Below are positions 33,830 to 44,600 of a DNA stretch of 64,000 bases, piece after piece. The stretch is taken from the NCBI GenBank assembly GCA_013146195.2, contig CM028381.1, positions 96,128,712-96,192,711 of the forward strand. The letters are read 5' to 3'. The translations under genes and the position numbers were made by a program. The notes beneath the pieces were generated by a model that saw only the letters and a list, made by a program, of their open reading frames with translations, searched no databases and was not told the origin of the DNA. This DNA comes from Codonopsis lanceolata (Eukaryota > Streptophyta > Magnoliopsida > Asterales > Campanulaceae). How positions within the stretch are numbered: the first letter of the stretch is position 1; each line of letters opens with the position of its first letter.

Positions 33830-34972
33830 GTTGACAAATTCATCAGCCTTTATTTAACTCACCAGTATAACGCAGTGGAAATTGTAGCAAGAGAGGTATA
33901 TATTACTCCTACAACCGTTCAACTGTGCATGTAACAAAATCATTTCCACATTCATAACATATGCCCCATCGATATCATCATCAATAATTAGTCAACAAAA
34001 AAAGTTTGATTCGATTTGGGCACCATTTTTTGTTTGTGATATTCGGGTCGGTGCCCTTTCATAAGTTTCAAAAATGGTGCCGAGATCGAATTAACTCTCG
34101 TTTCATAAAGAAAACTTGGATTAATGCTCCGTTTTGTTTTACAGAAAATGATTTTTTAAAAATGAAAAGATTTCATTTTTAGGTGTTTAGTAAATCTTTT
34201 GAAAATATGTTGGAAAACATTTTCGAATGTTTGACAAATACACGATAAATGTTATGAAAAAATATTATGAATAAATACAAATAGTATATTATAATATTAA
34301 CATTCATACTAAATATAAGATAATGTTGAACTTTAAGTAATTTTTCTCTAGTAATCCTCAATTCATCATTAGTGGTATCAAATCAATAAGGTCTATCATT
34401 TTTCAATATCACAAATACAAATAAAAAAATTGATAATTGATATGAAAAAATAACGTTTTAACAAAAAAATTGATAATGTTTGGGACGTCCCTAAATAATA
34501 TGTGGACACTAATTTTAGGACGTAGTAAGTATTTATTATAATTATAATTTACAAATAAAGTGCACAAACTCAATTTATATTTCTAAAAAAATTATTTTTG
34601 ATAATTGTAATAATGTGCTTGTATGTAAATATGTGTAATTGTGGAAGGGGCGGAGGAGTACTCGAATATTAGGAAAATGACTTACGGAAATTGAATCTGT
34701 AAGTCATTTTCCTGAAAAAGAAGACTTTATTTTCCGTTGACTCGGAAAAGTTTTTACATTTTACTATATTTTCCTAAGATTACACATCAAAAAATAAAGA
34801 AAACGTTTTTTAGAAGTCATTTTCCGTAAAACAATCGAGTCTAAATTACAAAACACAATGGAATTGTTGCACAATTAAGACCTTATCCTGTACTTCTTCT
34901 TTTAAGCTTTCCCTTTTGGGCCAACGGTATATCCTCGCACATTCATAATTACAAGGTCACAGCTCCATAACC
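33830..34972. repeat. Segmental duplication, copy A
   Basis: 33830-34120 and 34845-34972 match 41170-41480. Shared blocks include 'CAACTGTGCATGTAACAAAA', 'CATTTCCACATTCATAACAT' and 'ATATCATCATCAATAATTAG'. The match is interrupted here by the TIR element 34125-34841. No gene is seen. Confidence 0.82.
34125..34841. mobile_element. PIF/Harbinger-like MITE (CCGTTTGTTT family), TAA duplication
   Basis: Inverted ends 'TGCTCCGTTTTGTTTTACAG' and, reversed, 'GACTCGATTGTTTTACGG' surround about 717 bp. TAA flanks both sides (34122-34124, 34842-34844). The duplicated locus at 41395-41410 shows the empty site with a single TAA. It is closely related to 51419-52152. Confidence 0.85.
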
Positions 34973-35338
34973 ATTAATGGGGATCATGATTTTTTATACT
35001 CTTGCAATAACTGCAACGTATCAACTCTTACAAAAAAAGTATTAAAACTAGCTACATATATGTAGCTTATATTAAATTTCTACTAATCTGTCTGTCACTG
35101 CCCTTGTCAAAGTACAACAAAAGTAAACAACATCAGAAGTTGGTAAATGAAAGATATCAATGGTAAAGTGTACTTGTGTGTTGAGTTGGTGGAGAAAGAT
35201 GGGGGAGAGAAGTTGGGGCTATATAGCAGAGGTTTGGTAGAGCAAAGAAATAACAACAATGGTTAAGGTTTATGCGCCTATGTGTGTGAGAGAGAGTGGG
35301 AGTGATATTGTACGTGGTGGAGCGTATAAGGCATAAAA
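34973..35338 (-). repeat. Ghost cyclin locus: 3' and 5' flanks joined without the gene
   Basis: 34976-35132 matches the cyclin 3' flank 25121-25297 ('GGGGATCATGATTTTTTATA', 'TGTAGCTTATATT', 'GTACAACAAAAG'). 35133-35338 matches the 5' flank 27071-27342 ('CAGAAGTTGGTAAA', 'GTAAAGTGTACTTGTGTG', 'TTTGGTAGAGCAAAGA', 'TGAGAGAGAGTG'). The 1.77 kb between them at the intact locus, which holds the whole coding region, is absent. The joint is at 'AACATCAGAAG' with a CA shared by both sides. The orientation is the same as the intact gene. Confidence 0.85.
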
Positions 35339-35341
35339 TAA

Positions 35342-36658
35342 TGCTTTTTTTTTTTTTTTTTGAAGGAATATAACTTTTGAAAAATGATATCTGAAAATAG
35401 CTTATGAAAAATGAAAATATTTTATTTTCAGACGTTCGGTAAATCTTTTAAAATTATATCAAAAAAAAGTTTTTGGTGTTTGACAAACACACACAAAAAT
35501 GTTGTCATGAATACATACATAAATTTTTTTACCTCCGTCCTAAAATTAATTTACCCTATTGAATATATATTGACTTTAAGAAAAAAATTATTTTAATTAA
35601 TTTTCCTTTAGTAATTTCAAATTTTATCACCAATGGTGTCATATATATGGCCTTGTGAAATTAATAGAGTTCATCTACTTTTTTATTTCACAAATAAGAA
35701 TGACATAATTGATAAATGACATGAAAAAACCTTTTAAAAAAGGAAAGACACAATTGTTAAGGGACATCCAAAATAAATTAGTGGATCTTATTTTAGAATG
35801 AAGCGAATATTTATTAAAATTATAAATTATATATAGTGTGCACAAGCTAGCATAATAAAAACTCAATCTATGTTTCTCAAAAAATTATTTGGTGAGTGTG
35901 TAATAGTGTGTATATGAATTCGTGTCTATGTGTGAGATTACAATTACTTTTCCAGAGATAAAAGTAATTCAACCGGGCGATCGAGAGAGTGGATAAAAAA
36001 TCAGTTTGCCTAATAGTATTACTTATGAGATAATTGAGAGAATTTGGTGAAAAAGATGGACAGATGCGTGGTTGAGTAATGAATACATACCCAGTGTGTA
36101 TAGTATAAGATAAATTTTTGTATAAGACGATCATACACATATTTTTTGTAAGATAAATTTGGGTACTATGTAATGTGGCAATACTTGGGCCACTCTTATT
36201 TCGCACAAAAATCTGGGTAATATGGCACATTCTCATTGGCTGGAGTGTTGGGACCTACAAAATGTTCAGCCAATGAGAGTATGCTATATCAAAAAGTACA
36301 CATATTTTGGTGCAAAATGAGAGTGGTCCTAACATTGTCCTTTATCCAATCTATCGTGTGTTGATGGGTTGAGCTGTAAGAGAGTAGTTATTTCTTACGA
36401 ATAAAGATCCATAAAACGATGTTACAAAAGACTACTCATATTATAATACTAATGGGGGAGAAAATTGAAATGAGCTACTTTTAAAAAATGACTTGCACAA
36501 ATGAAGTTTGCAAATCATTTTATTGAAAAGAAAACTTCATTTTTCTTTAAATTGTAAAAACTTTTACATTGACTAAAATTTTCAAATATTACCGATCAAC
36601 GAGAAATGAAAAAATAAAATAAAAATCATTTTAGGTAAAACAAACGGAGCGGAGGAGA
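35342..36658. mobile_element. Enlarged CCGTTTGTTT-family TIR element
   Basis: Interior blocks match 34125-34841 ('TTCGGTAAATCTTTT', 'GTGTTTGACAAACAC', 'TATGTTTCTCAAAAAATTAT'). The right end reads 'GGTAAAACAAACGGAGC'. The left end is obscured by a T-run. TAA occurs at both proposed borders (35339-35341, 36659-36661). It carries a nested palindromic MITE at 36178-36338. Confidence 0.55.
36178..36338. mobile_element. Palindromic MITE, relative of 33503-33670
   Basis: 'ATACTTGGGCCACTCTTATT' and 'ACATTCTCATTGGCTG' pair with 'CAGCCAATGAGAGTATGC' and 'AATGAGAGTGGTCCTAACAT'. It is nested in the TIR element around it. Confidence 0.72.
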
Positions 36659-36729
36659 TAAGTACTCCCGAAGACGCGCGATAAATTAAATAAACTTCTT
36701 TTTTTCTTGATGCATTTGAAATGGAAAGA

Positions 36730-37147
36730 AAAAGACAAAAACAAAAACAAACTTCGAACCTAGGGAAAACAACTCCTCTCCAGCCCTAAAAATACACAAA
36801 GATGAGAAGAAGCTCTTGGTTCGCTTCCATGTTAGCAAGGTCATCAGCGCACGCATTTGGTACACCCCGTTGAGTTTAAGATAGCCTTGATGTCTTATAG
36901 AAGGGCCGTAAGAGAGTGTCTTTCGTCTCTAGATTTGGCAGACAAATCTTAGGGAGCTTGTGAGTTCGTTTCTACGATCACATCCCCGGCCCCATCCTTT
37001 AGCATGAGCAATTTCAAGACCCAAAAGAATGGCATGAAGTTCCGCCTCAATGGTAGAACATAGGGCCAAGCTGCCATTATATTGCATGCCCCATTCTCTT
37101 CCAAAAACTCCACCAAAGCCATGCTTGTTGATCTCTTTAGTTGACAT
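36730..37147 (-). pseudogene. LINE-type RNase H fragment
   Basis: The minus strand from 37147 reads 'HGFGGVFGREWGMQYNGSLA' and 'STIEAELHAILLGLEIAHAK', the core of the RNase H domain found in plant non-LTR elements. After a frame change it ends with 'VPNACADDLANME' (near 36870-36830), the usual C-terminal block. Frameshifts and missing upstream RT make it a fragment. Confidence 0.75.
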
Positions 37148-37976
37148 TTATATACACTCCAACCAGATAAATCTTATATGATGTTGACTCAGCGGAACAA
37201 TCAACATGGATTTTTTCTACGAGAAATTCCTAACAAACAAGCTTATGACGGCTTAGGGTTTTCAAACACAAGCAAAAAAATAAGAAAACTCAACTTTTAT
37301 CAAAACTGACGAAATAAACGTTTTAGAGGGTATCTATATGTCCTAAACAAACCAAACCCTAACAGGAAAAATTAAATAAAAATAGACGAAAATCTTCAAA
37401 GATCCGTAACATTGTTTAAACAGAAATTTTTTCTTAAAACGAACTCGTCACGGGTTACACCCGATGCGTCTTGTAGATCTCGTCAAGAACTTCGATTTGA
37501 TATGCGACGGGCCCCATAATTCATCCGAACGCTAAAGTTATATTCCGTTAAAGTTCTACTGATCGTTAAATGATTTATAACTAATGTATAACGAAAACTA
37601 AAGAAAAACGGAGGAAACTACCCGCCGAACCAACTTTCAGAAATTGCCCGAGAACCCTTTGAACTTTGAACTCTTCCTTAAAATTTACTCAAATACATCT
37701 CATCTCGACCACCTATTCTACATCAGATACGTATGTTCATTGCTATTTATTTATTTTTCTTTTGTGTGCGCGTGTGTAAATTTAGATTTTTTAGGCAGTT
37801 GCGTGACCGGACGAGGGAGGACATATACTGATATACAGCTCTATTTCTCCTTTGTCTGGAGGGTTGGCAATTGGCATGTGCTGCGCCATGCGCTTGCTAA
37901 TTTTGATCAAAATGAGTGGGCCTAACTCAGACGCGTGGGACCCGTTCAACGTACCCCGGCCAACTCACGAATGTTA
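37148..37976. other. Intergenic; distal cyclin-promoter-like segment
   Basis: 37148-37780 shows nothing recognisable. 37781-37930 is weakly similar to 27455-27620 upstream of the cyclin ('GTGTAAATTTAG', 'GAGGGTTGG', 'GAGTGGGCC'), in the same relative order as the ghost locus. Confidence 0.45.
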
Positions 37977-38973
37977 GAACATCCGCAATGATGGATCGTT
38001 AAGTCACTCTTCAAACACGTTGTTTTTTATTTTAATTATATTTTTTTAACGGTTCAAAAAAAAATCCACTCAAATAAATACTTTTTGTATATTTCTTCTA
38101 AAAACTTAAAATCACTCAAATATCAACTAATAAATCTAAATACAAATATATTTTTCATCATTTTTATTTTTATTTTTCCATCACAATTTGATGAAATGTT
38201 TTATATTTTATATTTTAAAATATCTTCCTCCCGTTCGGACAAAGATTCTCCGTTTGAAAATCAAATTTTTTAAGAAAATGACACTTTTAATAGATCATTA
38301 GTAATAAAATGACTGTTACTGCCTTAATTTTTGAAAGTGAACTCTTTCAATGAAACATCCAAAAGTGAAATAATAGACTCTTTGCCCAGAATTGGGGGAG
38401 TAAATAAAATATGTATCTTTCTAGATCTATATAATTAATAAATAAAAATTTATGATGATCTAGTAACAAAAAGAATTCTTTTTGGGATGTTTCAATTGCT
38501 TGCAACGAAAAGAAAACATAAGGGGGAAAAAGTGATATATTCACTCGTTTTATACAAAGAATCCACTATTCCATTTTAAAATATTTTAGTTAAAAAGTTT
38601 ACTTTAAAAAATAAAGGCATAAAAATGTCATTTTATTACTAATAGACTACTAAAAATGTTATTTTATTAAACAAATTAGCTTTCAAACGGGAACTCTTTG
38701 TCCAGAATGAATGACGTAATTAATTTTTTATAAAATAAATTTCAACATGATAAAATATTAATTGGAAAATGCTAGCAACCTTGTATTTGGAGAGAGATAG
38801 TGTGATTATTCAAGGTAAATCACTCTCCTAATTAGAAGAGTGATTTACTTGGCTTTAAAGATGAAAAGTCCATTTGATTCATTATTGTGGGCTTAATTAG
38901 AGTCAAAATTATCTAAAAATGGGTTTAGAAGTGGATTATGTCTCTCACTGTGGACGCTCTCACTTTCGAGTCG
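37977..38973. mobile_element. Tourist-like TIR element with nested Stowaway-like MITEs
   Basis: Ends 'GAACATCCGCAATGATGG' and, reversed, 'GAGCGTCCACAGTGAG' belong to the GAGCATCYNCAATGG family seen at 39342 and 50437. Inside, 38226-38401 and 38548-38722 are Stowaway-like copies with ends such as 'CCCGTTCGGACAAAGATTC' and 'TTGGGGGAGTA'. They share the inner block 'TAAAAATGTCATTTTATTAC'. Confidence 0.5.
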
Positions 38974-39002
38974 AGTTAATGAGAAACGGTATGCACCAAC
39001 TA

Positions 39003-39266
39003 ATACTCCCTTCGTCCCTAAATAATCGTCCTAGTTGACCTGACGCGCAATTTAAGAAAAAACAATTGACTTGATTATTTATATTGGTTTAATGTGTAGT
39101 TTCCTTTAAGTTCATGTGTATGTGACTCATAATTAAAGTAGAATGAAAAAGTAAGGGTAAAGTGATAAAAGTGATATTCTAAAAAGGTAAGTTTCAAACT
39201 GAACAATTATTTTAGGACGGACGAAAAATGAAAGGAGGACGATAATTTAGGGACGGAGGGAGTAGT
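39003..39266. mobile_element. Stowaway-like MITE
   Basis: TACTCCCTTCGTCCCTAAAT and the inverted 'TTTAGGGACGGAGGGAGTA' enclose about 264 bp. Its best relatives are at 13241 and 54096. Confidence 0.85.
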
Positions 39267-39341
39267 ATCCTCTATCCCCAACTGCCCAAACGTCAAAACA
39301 AAACAGCTATTGCCTATTAGTACAATGGTTCAAGTTTGTAA

Positions 39342-39693
39342 GAGCATCTCCATTGTATTAAAATTGATATTCTTACCCAACTTCTTATTAAGAAGTTTCA
39401 AAAATATCACCATTGTATAACTTCTTAAGCTCCATGTAGGAAAGAGAGGAAAATGAACTTCCAAAATAGGAAGCTCCTATTTCTCTGCAAAAGCAGGCGG
39501 TGGCAGGGTCTTGTGTGGGGAGGGGGGGAAGGGTGGAGGGTGTTAAATTTAATATTTTTTGTGTAAGAAGTTGTGTAAGAATAGTATAGAATGGGAAGAT
39601 TTATTCTTAAGTGTATAAGAAGAGAAAAATGTGTAGGTGGCAGTGAGACCCAGTTATGAAGTTGTATTAAGAATATACACATTGAGGATGCTA
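39342..39693. mobile_element. Tourist-like MITE with TAA duplication
   Basis: Ends 'GAGCATCTCCATTGTA' and, reversed, 'TAGCATCCTCAATGTG' are flanked by TAA at 39339-39341 and 39694-39696. A TIR with a TWA duplication indicates PIF/Harbinger. The minus-strand ORF inside is not protein-like. Confidence 0.7.
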
Positions 39694-39849
39694 TAACAAT
39701 GGCTAGACTTGTATAACCAACCAAATTACTTACTCTTATCTTAATTTGTAGTATTTGATTTGATAAATATCCGTAGAGAATTGAGGTCGTAAAATTATAG
39801 AGCCACGCTTTGCTTGAATGAATTTTCAATTTCAACTCTGATAAATTTA

Positions 39850-40116
39850 GGCTTAATTCTTAATTTGGTCATCTTAATATCACGAAAAATTCGCTAAGCT
39901 CACTTTATTACTATTTTTTACAGTTTGATCACCCTATTTTACAAAAGATCTCATGTTTATTACTCCACCTATTTTTTAGGATGAGCCGTCTATTTTTTAT
40001 GAAAACTCGAAATTAGCCTTACTATTTTGCACATGCTAGTCACGTTCTCCCACCTCACCTCATCTTCTTCCCCAATTTGATTTCATAAATTTTTTAAACC
40101 CAGAATTAGAATTACA

Positions 40117-40169
<53 letters not shown>

Positions 40170-41165
40170 ATTTTCAGATTATGGGGAAAAGTACTTGGTA
40201 AGGCGTCTTAGATTCGTTCACCGGCTAAGGTAATTAAGGAGCAACATACTAGATCGTCCATTTTTTCTTGGACTACATTCTTCCGCGCTGAGGCATTAGA
40301 AGTCATTCTTCTTTCATCGCTATCCTAGGTTCCATATCTCTCAAGTCAAAACCCTCTCTCTTCATCAAACCTACTTCAGCTATGAGAAATAGGGCTAAAG
40401 GATTAGTTAGGGTTTGTGATTTGCGTGAGATTGAGGAGAAATGAGAATCTTGGAAGCACAATATCACCAAGCCTCACTTATGATTCGGAAGTCATTCATC
40501 GTCGCCAGAGCCACCTTCTGGATTACCGCTGCATGAATTGTTGTCAATGTCGTCCTTGGTGAGCCTAGCGAAATCGATGTCTGACGCATCTAGCTATGAA
40601 ATTCTTGACCACCTTCCATCATGTTTATATTATTCATATTGGCTTGCTGCAATATATCAACATAGCACATGGTCAAAGATTGCAACTTTATAGATCTTCA
40701 ATCTAGAAATCGGTGTTTTTTTAATAATTTTCAATCAATTGAATTTAGTGAGGTGAAGATGAGAAAAAGAAATAGCCTTGTGTGTGTGTGTGTGTGTGTG
40801 TGTGTGGATTTTGTACCTAGTCCAATATTTTGTGTGTGTGTGTAGAATTTGTGCATAACTAGTTTTGATGTGTTTGTAGATTGTGTGGGTGTATGTGTGT
40901 GTGAGAGAGAGAGAGAGAGAGATTAGAAGGGTAAAGGAGAGGGTTTCTTGAGAACAAAGACTTGGAGAAAGTAAAAGGTAGGTATTGGTGCGGGGATTGA
41001 GATGGATATTTTAGTATGTTCATGTCATTAAGAGAGGGCATTTATGTCCTTTCAACGATTCTATTAACAGCATCCAATTCATGAATCAAATTGATACTTT
41101 TTGTAAAATAGGGTGAGCTTAACAGACTTTTTGCGATAATAGAGTGACCAAATTGATAATTAAGC
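39850..41165. mobile_element. TIR element of the AATTTGGTCA family
   Basis: The 5' end 'GGCTTAATTCTTAATTTGGT' with 'TCGCTAAGCTCAC' mirrors the 3' end (reversed 'GGCTTAATTATCAATTTGGT', 'CTGTTAAGCTCACC'). The inverted repeat is about 70 bp. Inside are a (TA)n run (40118-40167), a (GT)n run (about 40780-40806) and a GA tract near 40906-40922, with no recognisable gene. It is related to 54733-58972. Confidence 0.65.
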
Positions 41166-41169
41166 CATA

Positions 41170-41480
41170 ACAATGTGGATGATGAATTCACGAGCCTTTA
41201 CTTTCCTCACCAGATTGTAGCAAGAGAGGTGAGAGGTCTATTTACTCCTACAACTGTTCAACTGTGCATGTAACAAAAATCATTTCCACATTCATAACAT
41301 ATGCCCCATCGATATCATCATCAATAATTAGTTAACAACAACAACAAAATGGTGCCCAGAATTCAACTCTCACTTCATAAGAAACTTGAGTAAATTTTCA
41401 ATCCAAATCGATTCGTGTAGGGCAAATGGTACATCCTCCCACATTCGTAATTTCAAGGTCACTGCTAAAGTATTCATAAT
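41170..41480. repeat. Segmental duplication, copy B
   Basis: It matches 33830-34120 plus 34918-34972 and lacks the 717-bp TIR element of copy A. It lies between the TIR element to the left and the GID4 3' end. Confidence 0.8.
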
Positions 41481-41652
41481 TTCAAGTAGAATATATATTT
41501 TACATTTTAAAAGTATGAAGTTCGACTATCCCTAGCTGTTAGAAGCACAACAAATGAAACTCATCCATCTTTAGAAGCTCATTCAGCAGCAACGTATAAT
41601 TTAAAGGGATCGAGTTACAATCAAATGAGTGATCAAGAGAAGAACTGGAATC

Positions 41653-44600
41653 TTATTGCAACTCATACGAAGAAAAGCTGAAACCTGATCTTCCTTCATT
41701 AGTTGTTTTCAGCTCAAGCTTTTGAAATGGGCTGCAACATAAGTTTGAGTAAAAATTTCATCAATGTCAAGGCAAACAATGCTACATTGTTTACAGCAAA
41801 AGGATGAGTTATTCTTTTCTGAACAAGGTTGGACATAGAGGGGGGGCTCTCGGCGCTACGCACACGGACAAATTTTGAAATTACTATTTACCAAAATATG
41901 TCTACAAGCCACCAAAACCCAAATATCTTTTGACTCCTTGATTCTCCACTAATTTCACATATCAATCTTCTGGAACTCTTACTTCATAACTTCATGCCAT
42001 GCACCCACCCTCACCATCTGTTTGATTACCTTTCGTACGCTCTCAAGTCTCTAGGTCAGTACATCTAAATTTCTTTGTAGATGTAGTCTATATATATATA
42101 AGGGTTAATGACACTATTAGTCCCTCAACTATGAGTCATTCTCAGTATTAGCCCCTTAACAATTTTTTGTCAAATCTGGGTCCTAAAAAATTCAAATTTT
42201 CACAGTCTTGGTCCTTTTGGTGGATGCCATTGAAAAAATCTCGTTAAGTACCAGACATTTGTGTAAGGGCTAAATTGAAAGTTTCACACCAAAACTTTTT
42301 TTTGGATTTAGAATTGAGTCCCTATGGTTTGGAAAAAGACCAAATAGCCTTCTTCCCCAAATCCCCAATTTTCACACAACAACCTCTATGACTGTAATTT
42401 CCCTCAAATCTGATTCCCTTCTACTTGTCTCCCACACCCACCAATCATCATGCTTAAACACTAAAGAGATGAAAGATTATCAGATCCCAAACCTCCTCTT
42501 GCGTCTGTGTGTGTGTGAGAGAGGGAAGGTTGAGTCTTTGGTTTGTCATCCGGCAACACCAACACCAGTCCACCGCCATTTTATCTCCGATTTCTTTCAT
42601 CTCCTCCGCCGCCCCAGTTCAAATACCCCTACATCTCCATCTCTGTTCCTCTCTCTGGCCCGGCGAAACCTGCCCCCCATCTTCGAGCTCTCAAGCTCCA
42701 GCCGTGATTTCACCATATTCTGGCCAAGAAAGTTCCAAGTCCGGCCTTCGTCTTCTCGAATGACGGTGCCTCTCTGACATCTCTTTATAGTCTGTACCAT
42801 GCTTTCATCTCCGTTGTAGTTCGCCATGGTTCGTTCCCATCCGCCGTCGTCGTCCCCCAGCTATTCGTTGAAGCCTGTCACAATCACAAGGTTCGACTAG
42901 ATACGACCCCTGTCATTTTTATCGCAATGCATTCATTGATCGATTTCATGTCTGACTAGTGGGAAAATGTGGGAATTTCCTAGTAAGAAACTGCAAGGAG
43001 GTTTTAAAATTTCCTGCTAATAACTCGGCCACCGGCCACACATACATCTGCAAATCAGGATCATGAAAAAATCATACTGATGCTGATGGCGATAAGGTGC
43101 TTGATGATGGAACATTAAATAATTTGAACGGAGCACAGAAATTCTCAAGATTACTGTGTTTCATTTGAAAATGGAATGGTGTTTTCCAAACACTGAGCTG
43201 TTCCATGGGTCTGTCTGACAATCATGCTCAAATGAACAAAATTTCAAATACTCCCAAGTGTTAGACCAAGCTAGTCTGTTTATTCGTTTATGTATCCCCC
43301 AGGGCAAAACACCAGATAGCCAGCTGAGAAACTGGAAGGATATGAACTTATGAATAGCCTAGGATTCAGTCTTTACAAACGTACTCCAAAACCAGTTGTT
43401 CTCCAACACTTGAAACATAGAAATTTCCTTAGTCTCAGGGACAAAAAGGACTACAAAAATGGTCATGAGAGTTAACTGAAAAATTAGGATTTCAAATCAG
43501 TTCTGCTTTTTATTATGTGTTTGTAGAATTTTATTTATGTGTACACAAAATTTCCGTTATTAAGTACTCCCTCCGGACCTATATATAAGCAAAACTAACC
43601 GATTTCACACAGATTAAGAAAGTAAGTTAAATTAGTTAAATTGTCTTGATTTTATATAAAACAAAAGTATACTTACTAAAATACCCTTAAGTATCTCACT
43701 CAAAACTGATGACAATTAATGCAATATTAACTCATTGTCATCAATTCATTATAACTCCTTTTATAATTAGTGGCTCTTTGTGTATAGGGAATGTGCACAC
43801 ATCTTGAAAAACAAAATAATTAACAAGGGGTATTTTTGATACCAAACTTCTTGGAAGTTGTGAGTAGAGTTTAATATGGTGATTTTTGTTTATATTTAAG
43901 TCCACCAAAATTTGGTATTTTTTGCTTATATATAGGTCCGGAGGAAGTACTAGTTTGGATCGTCTCTTTACTTCGTTTATATTAACTTTGCAAAAGTCAA
44001 TTAGAACAAACAGTTTGGCAGCAGCAGCTTTGGCGACGGTTGTGGAGTGGAGTTGGGTGACTTTCTTGAAGAGGCCTTTTCTTTTCTTTAAGAATGTCAC
44101 CACTTAATCAGAAACTTTCTCTGTATAAAGTGTTTCTCCGATGTATAATGAGATGTAAATGAATTTGGGGAAGAAGGTCTTGTTATCCTTTTTCAAACCC
44201 TAGGGATTCAATTGCAAATTGTGATAAAATTTAGGTTTGAGAAAATCTCATTTTAGCCCTTACATGTGCAACTTAACGATATTTTTCTAACGATATCCAC
44301 CAAAAGGACCGAGGCTATGAAAATTTGAAACTTTTAGGACTCAAATTTAACAAAAAATTGTTAAGGGACTAATACTGAGAATGACCCATAGTTGAGGGAC
44401 CAATAGTGTCATTAACCCTATATATAATGACAGAAGCAAATAATACTGCTAAATAAAATAGTTTTCCGCCAAAAATCACTTGCCAAAAAGAGAACATCAC
44501 TTGTGTCTTATCTACCACGTGTGAATATGAAAATGTACACGACTTTTATGTCCCCAAAATCTAGATAACATTTAACCTATTAATTAAAAAAACATAAAAC

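Larger units (their letters stand above)
42101..44419. mobile_element. Long-TIR Mutator-like element in the last intron of GID4
   Basis: The ends are inverted repeats of at least 128 bp with few mismatches ('AGGGTTAATGACACTATTRG', 'CTCAACTATGRGTCATTCTC', 'CCTTAACAATTTTTTGT'). Weaker pairing extends to about 290 bp ('GACCTTCTTCCCCAAAT'). Flanks ATATATATA (42092-42100) and ATATATAAT (44420-44428) agree at 7 of 9 positions in an AT-rich context. No transposase is present. The interior has a GC-richer coding-like block (about 42500-42900), a Stowaway-like MITE (43564-43951) and a minus-strand basic ORF (about 43990-44103). It looks like a Pack-MULE. Confidence 0.82.

Noticed and set aside
34860..35340. 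Independent promoter or gene remnant
   Set aside because: It is better explained as joined cyclin flanks, because both halves match the intact locus in order.
39425..39835. 136-codon minus-strand ORF
   Set aside because: It overlaps a Tourist-like MITE and has low-complexity composition with no recognisable motif.
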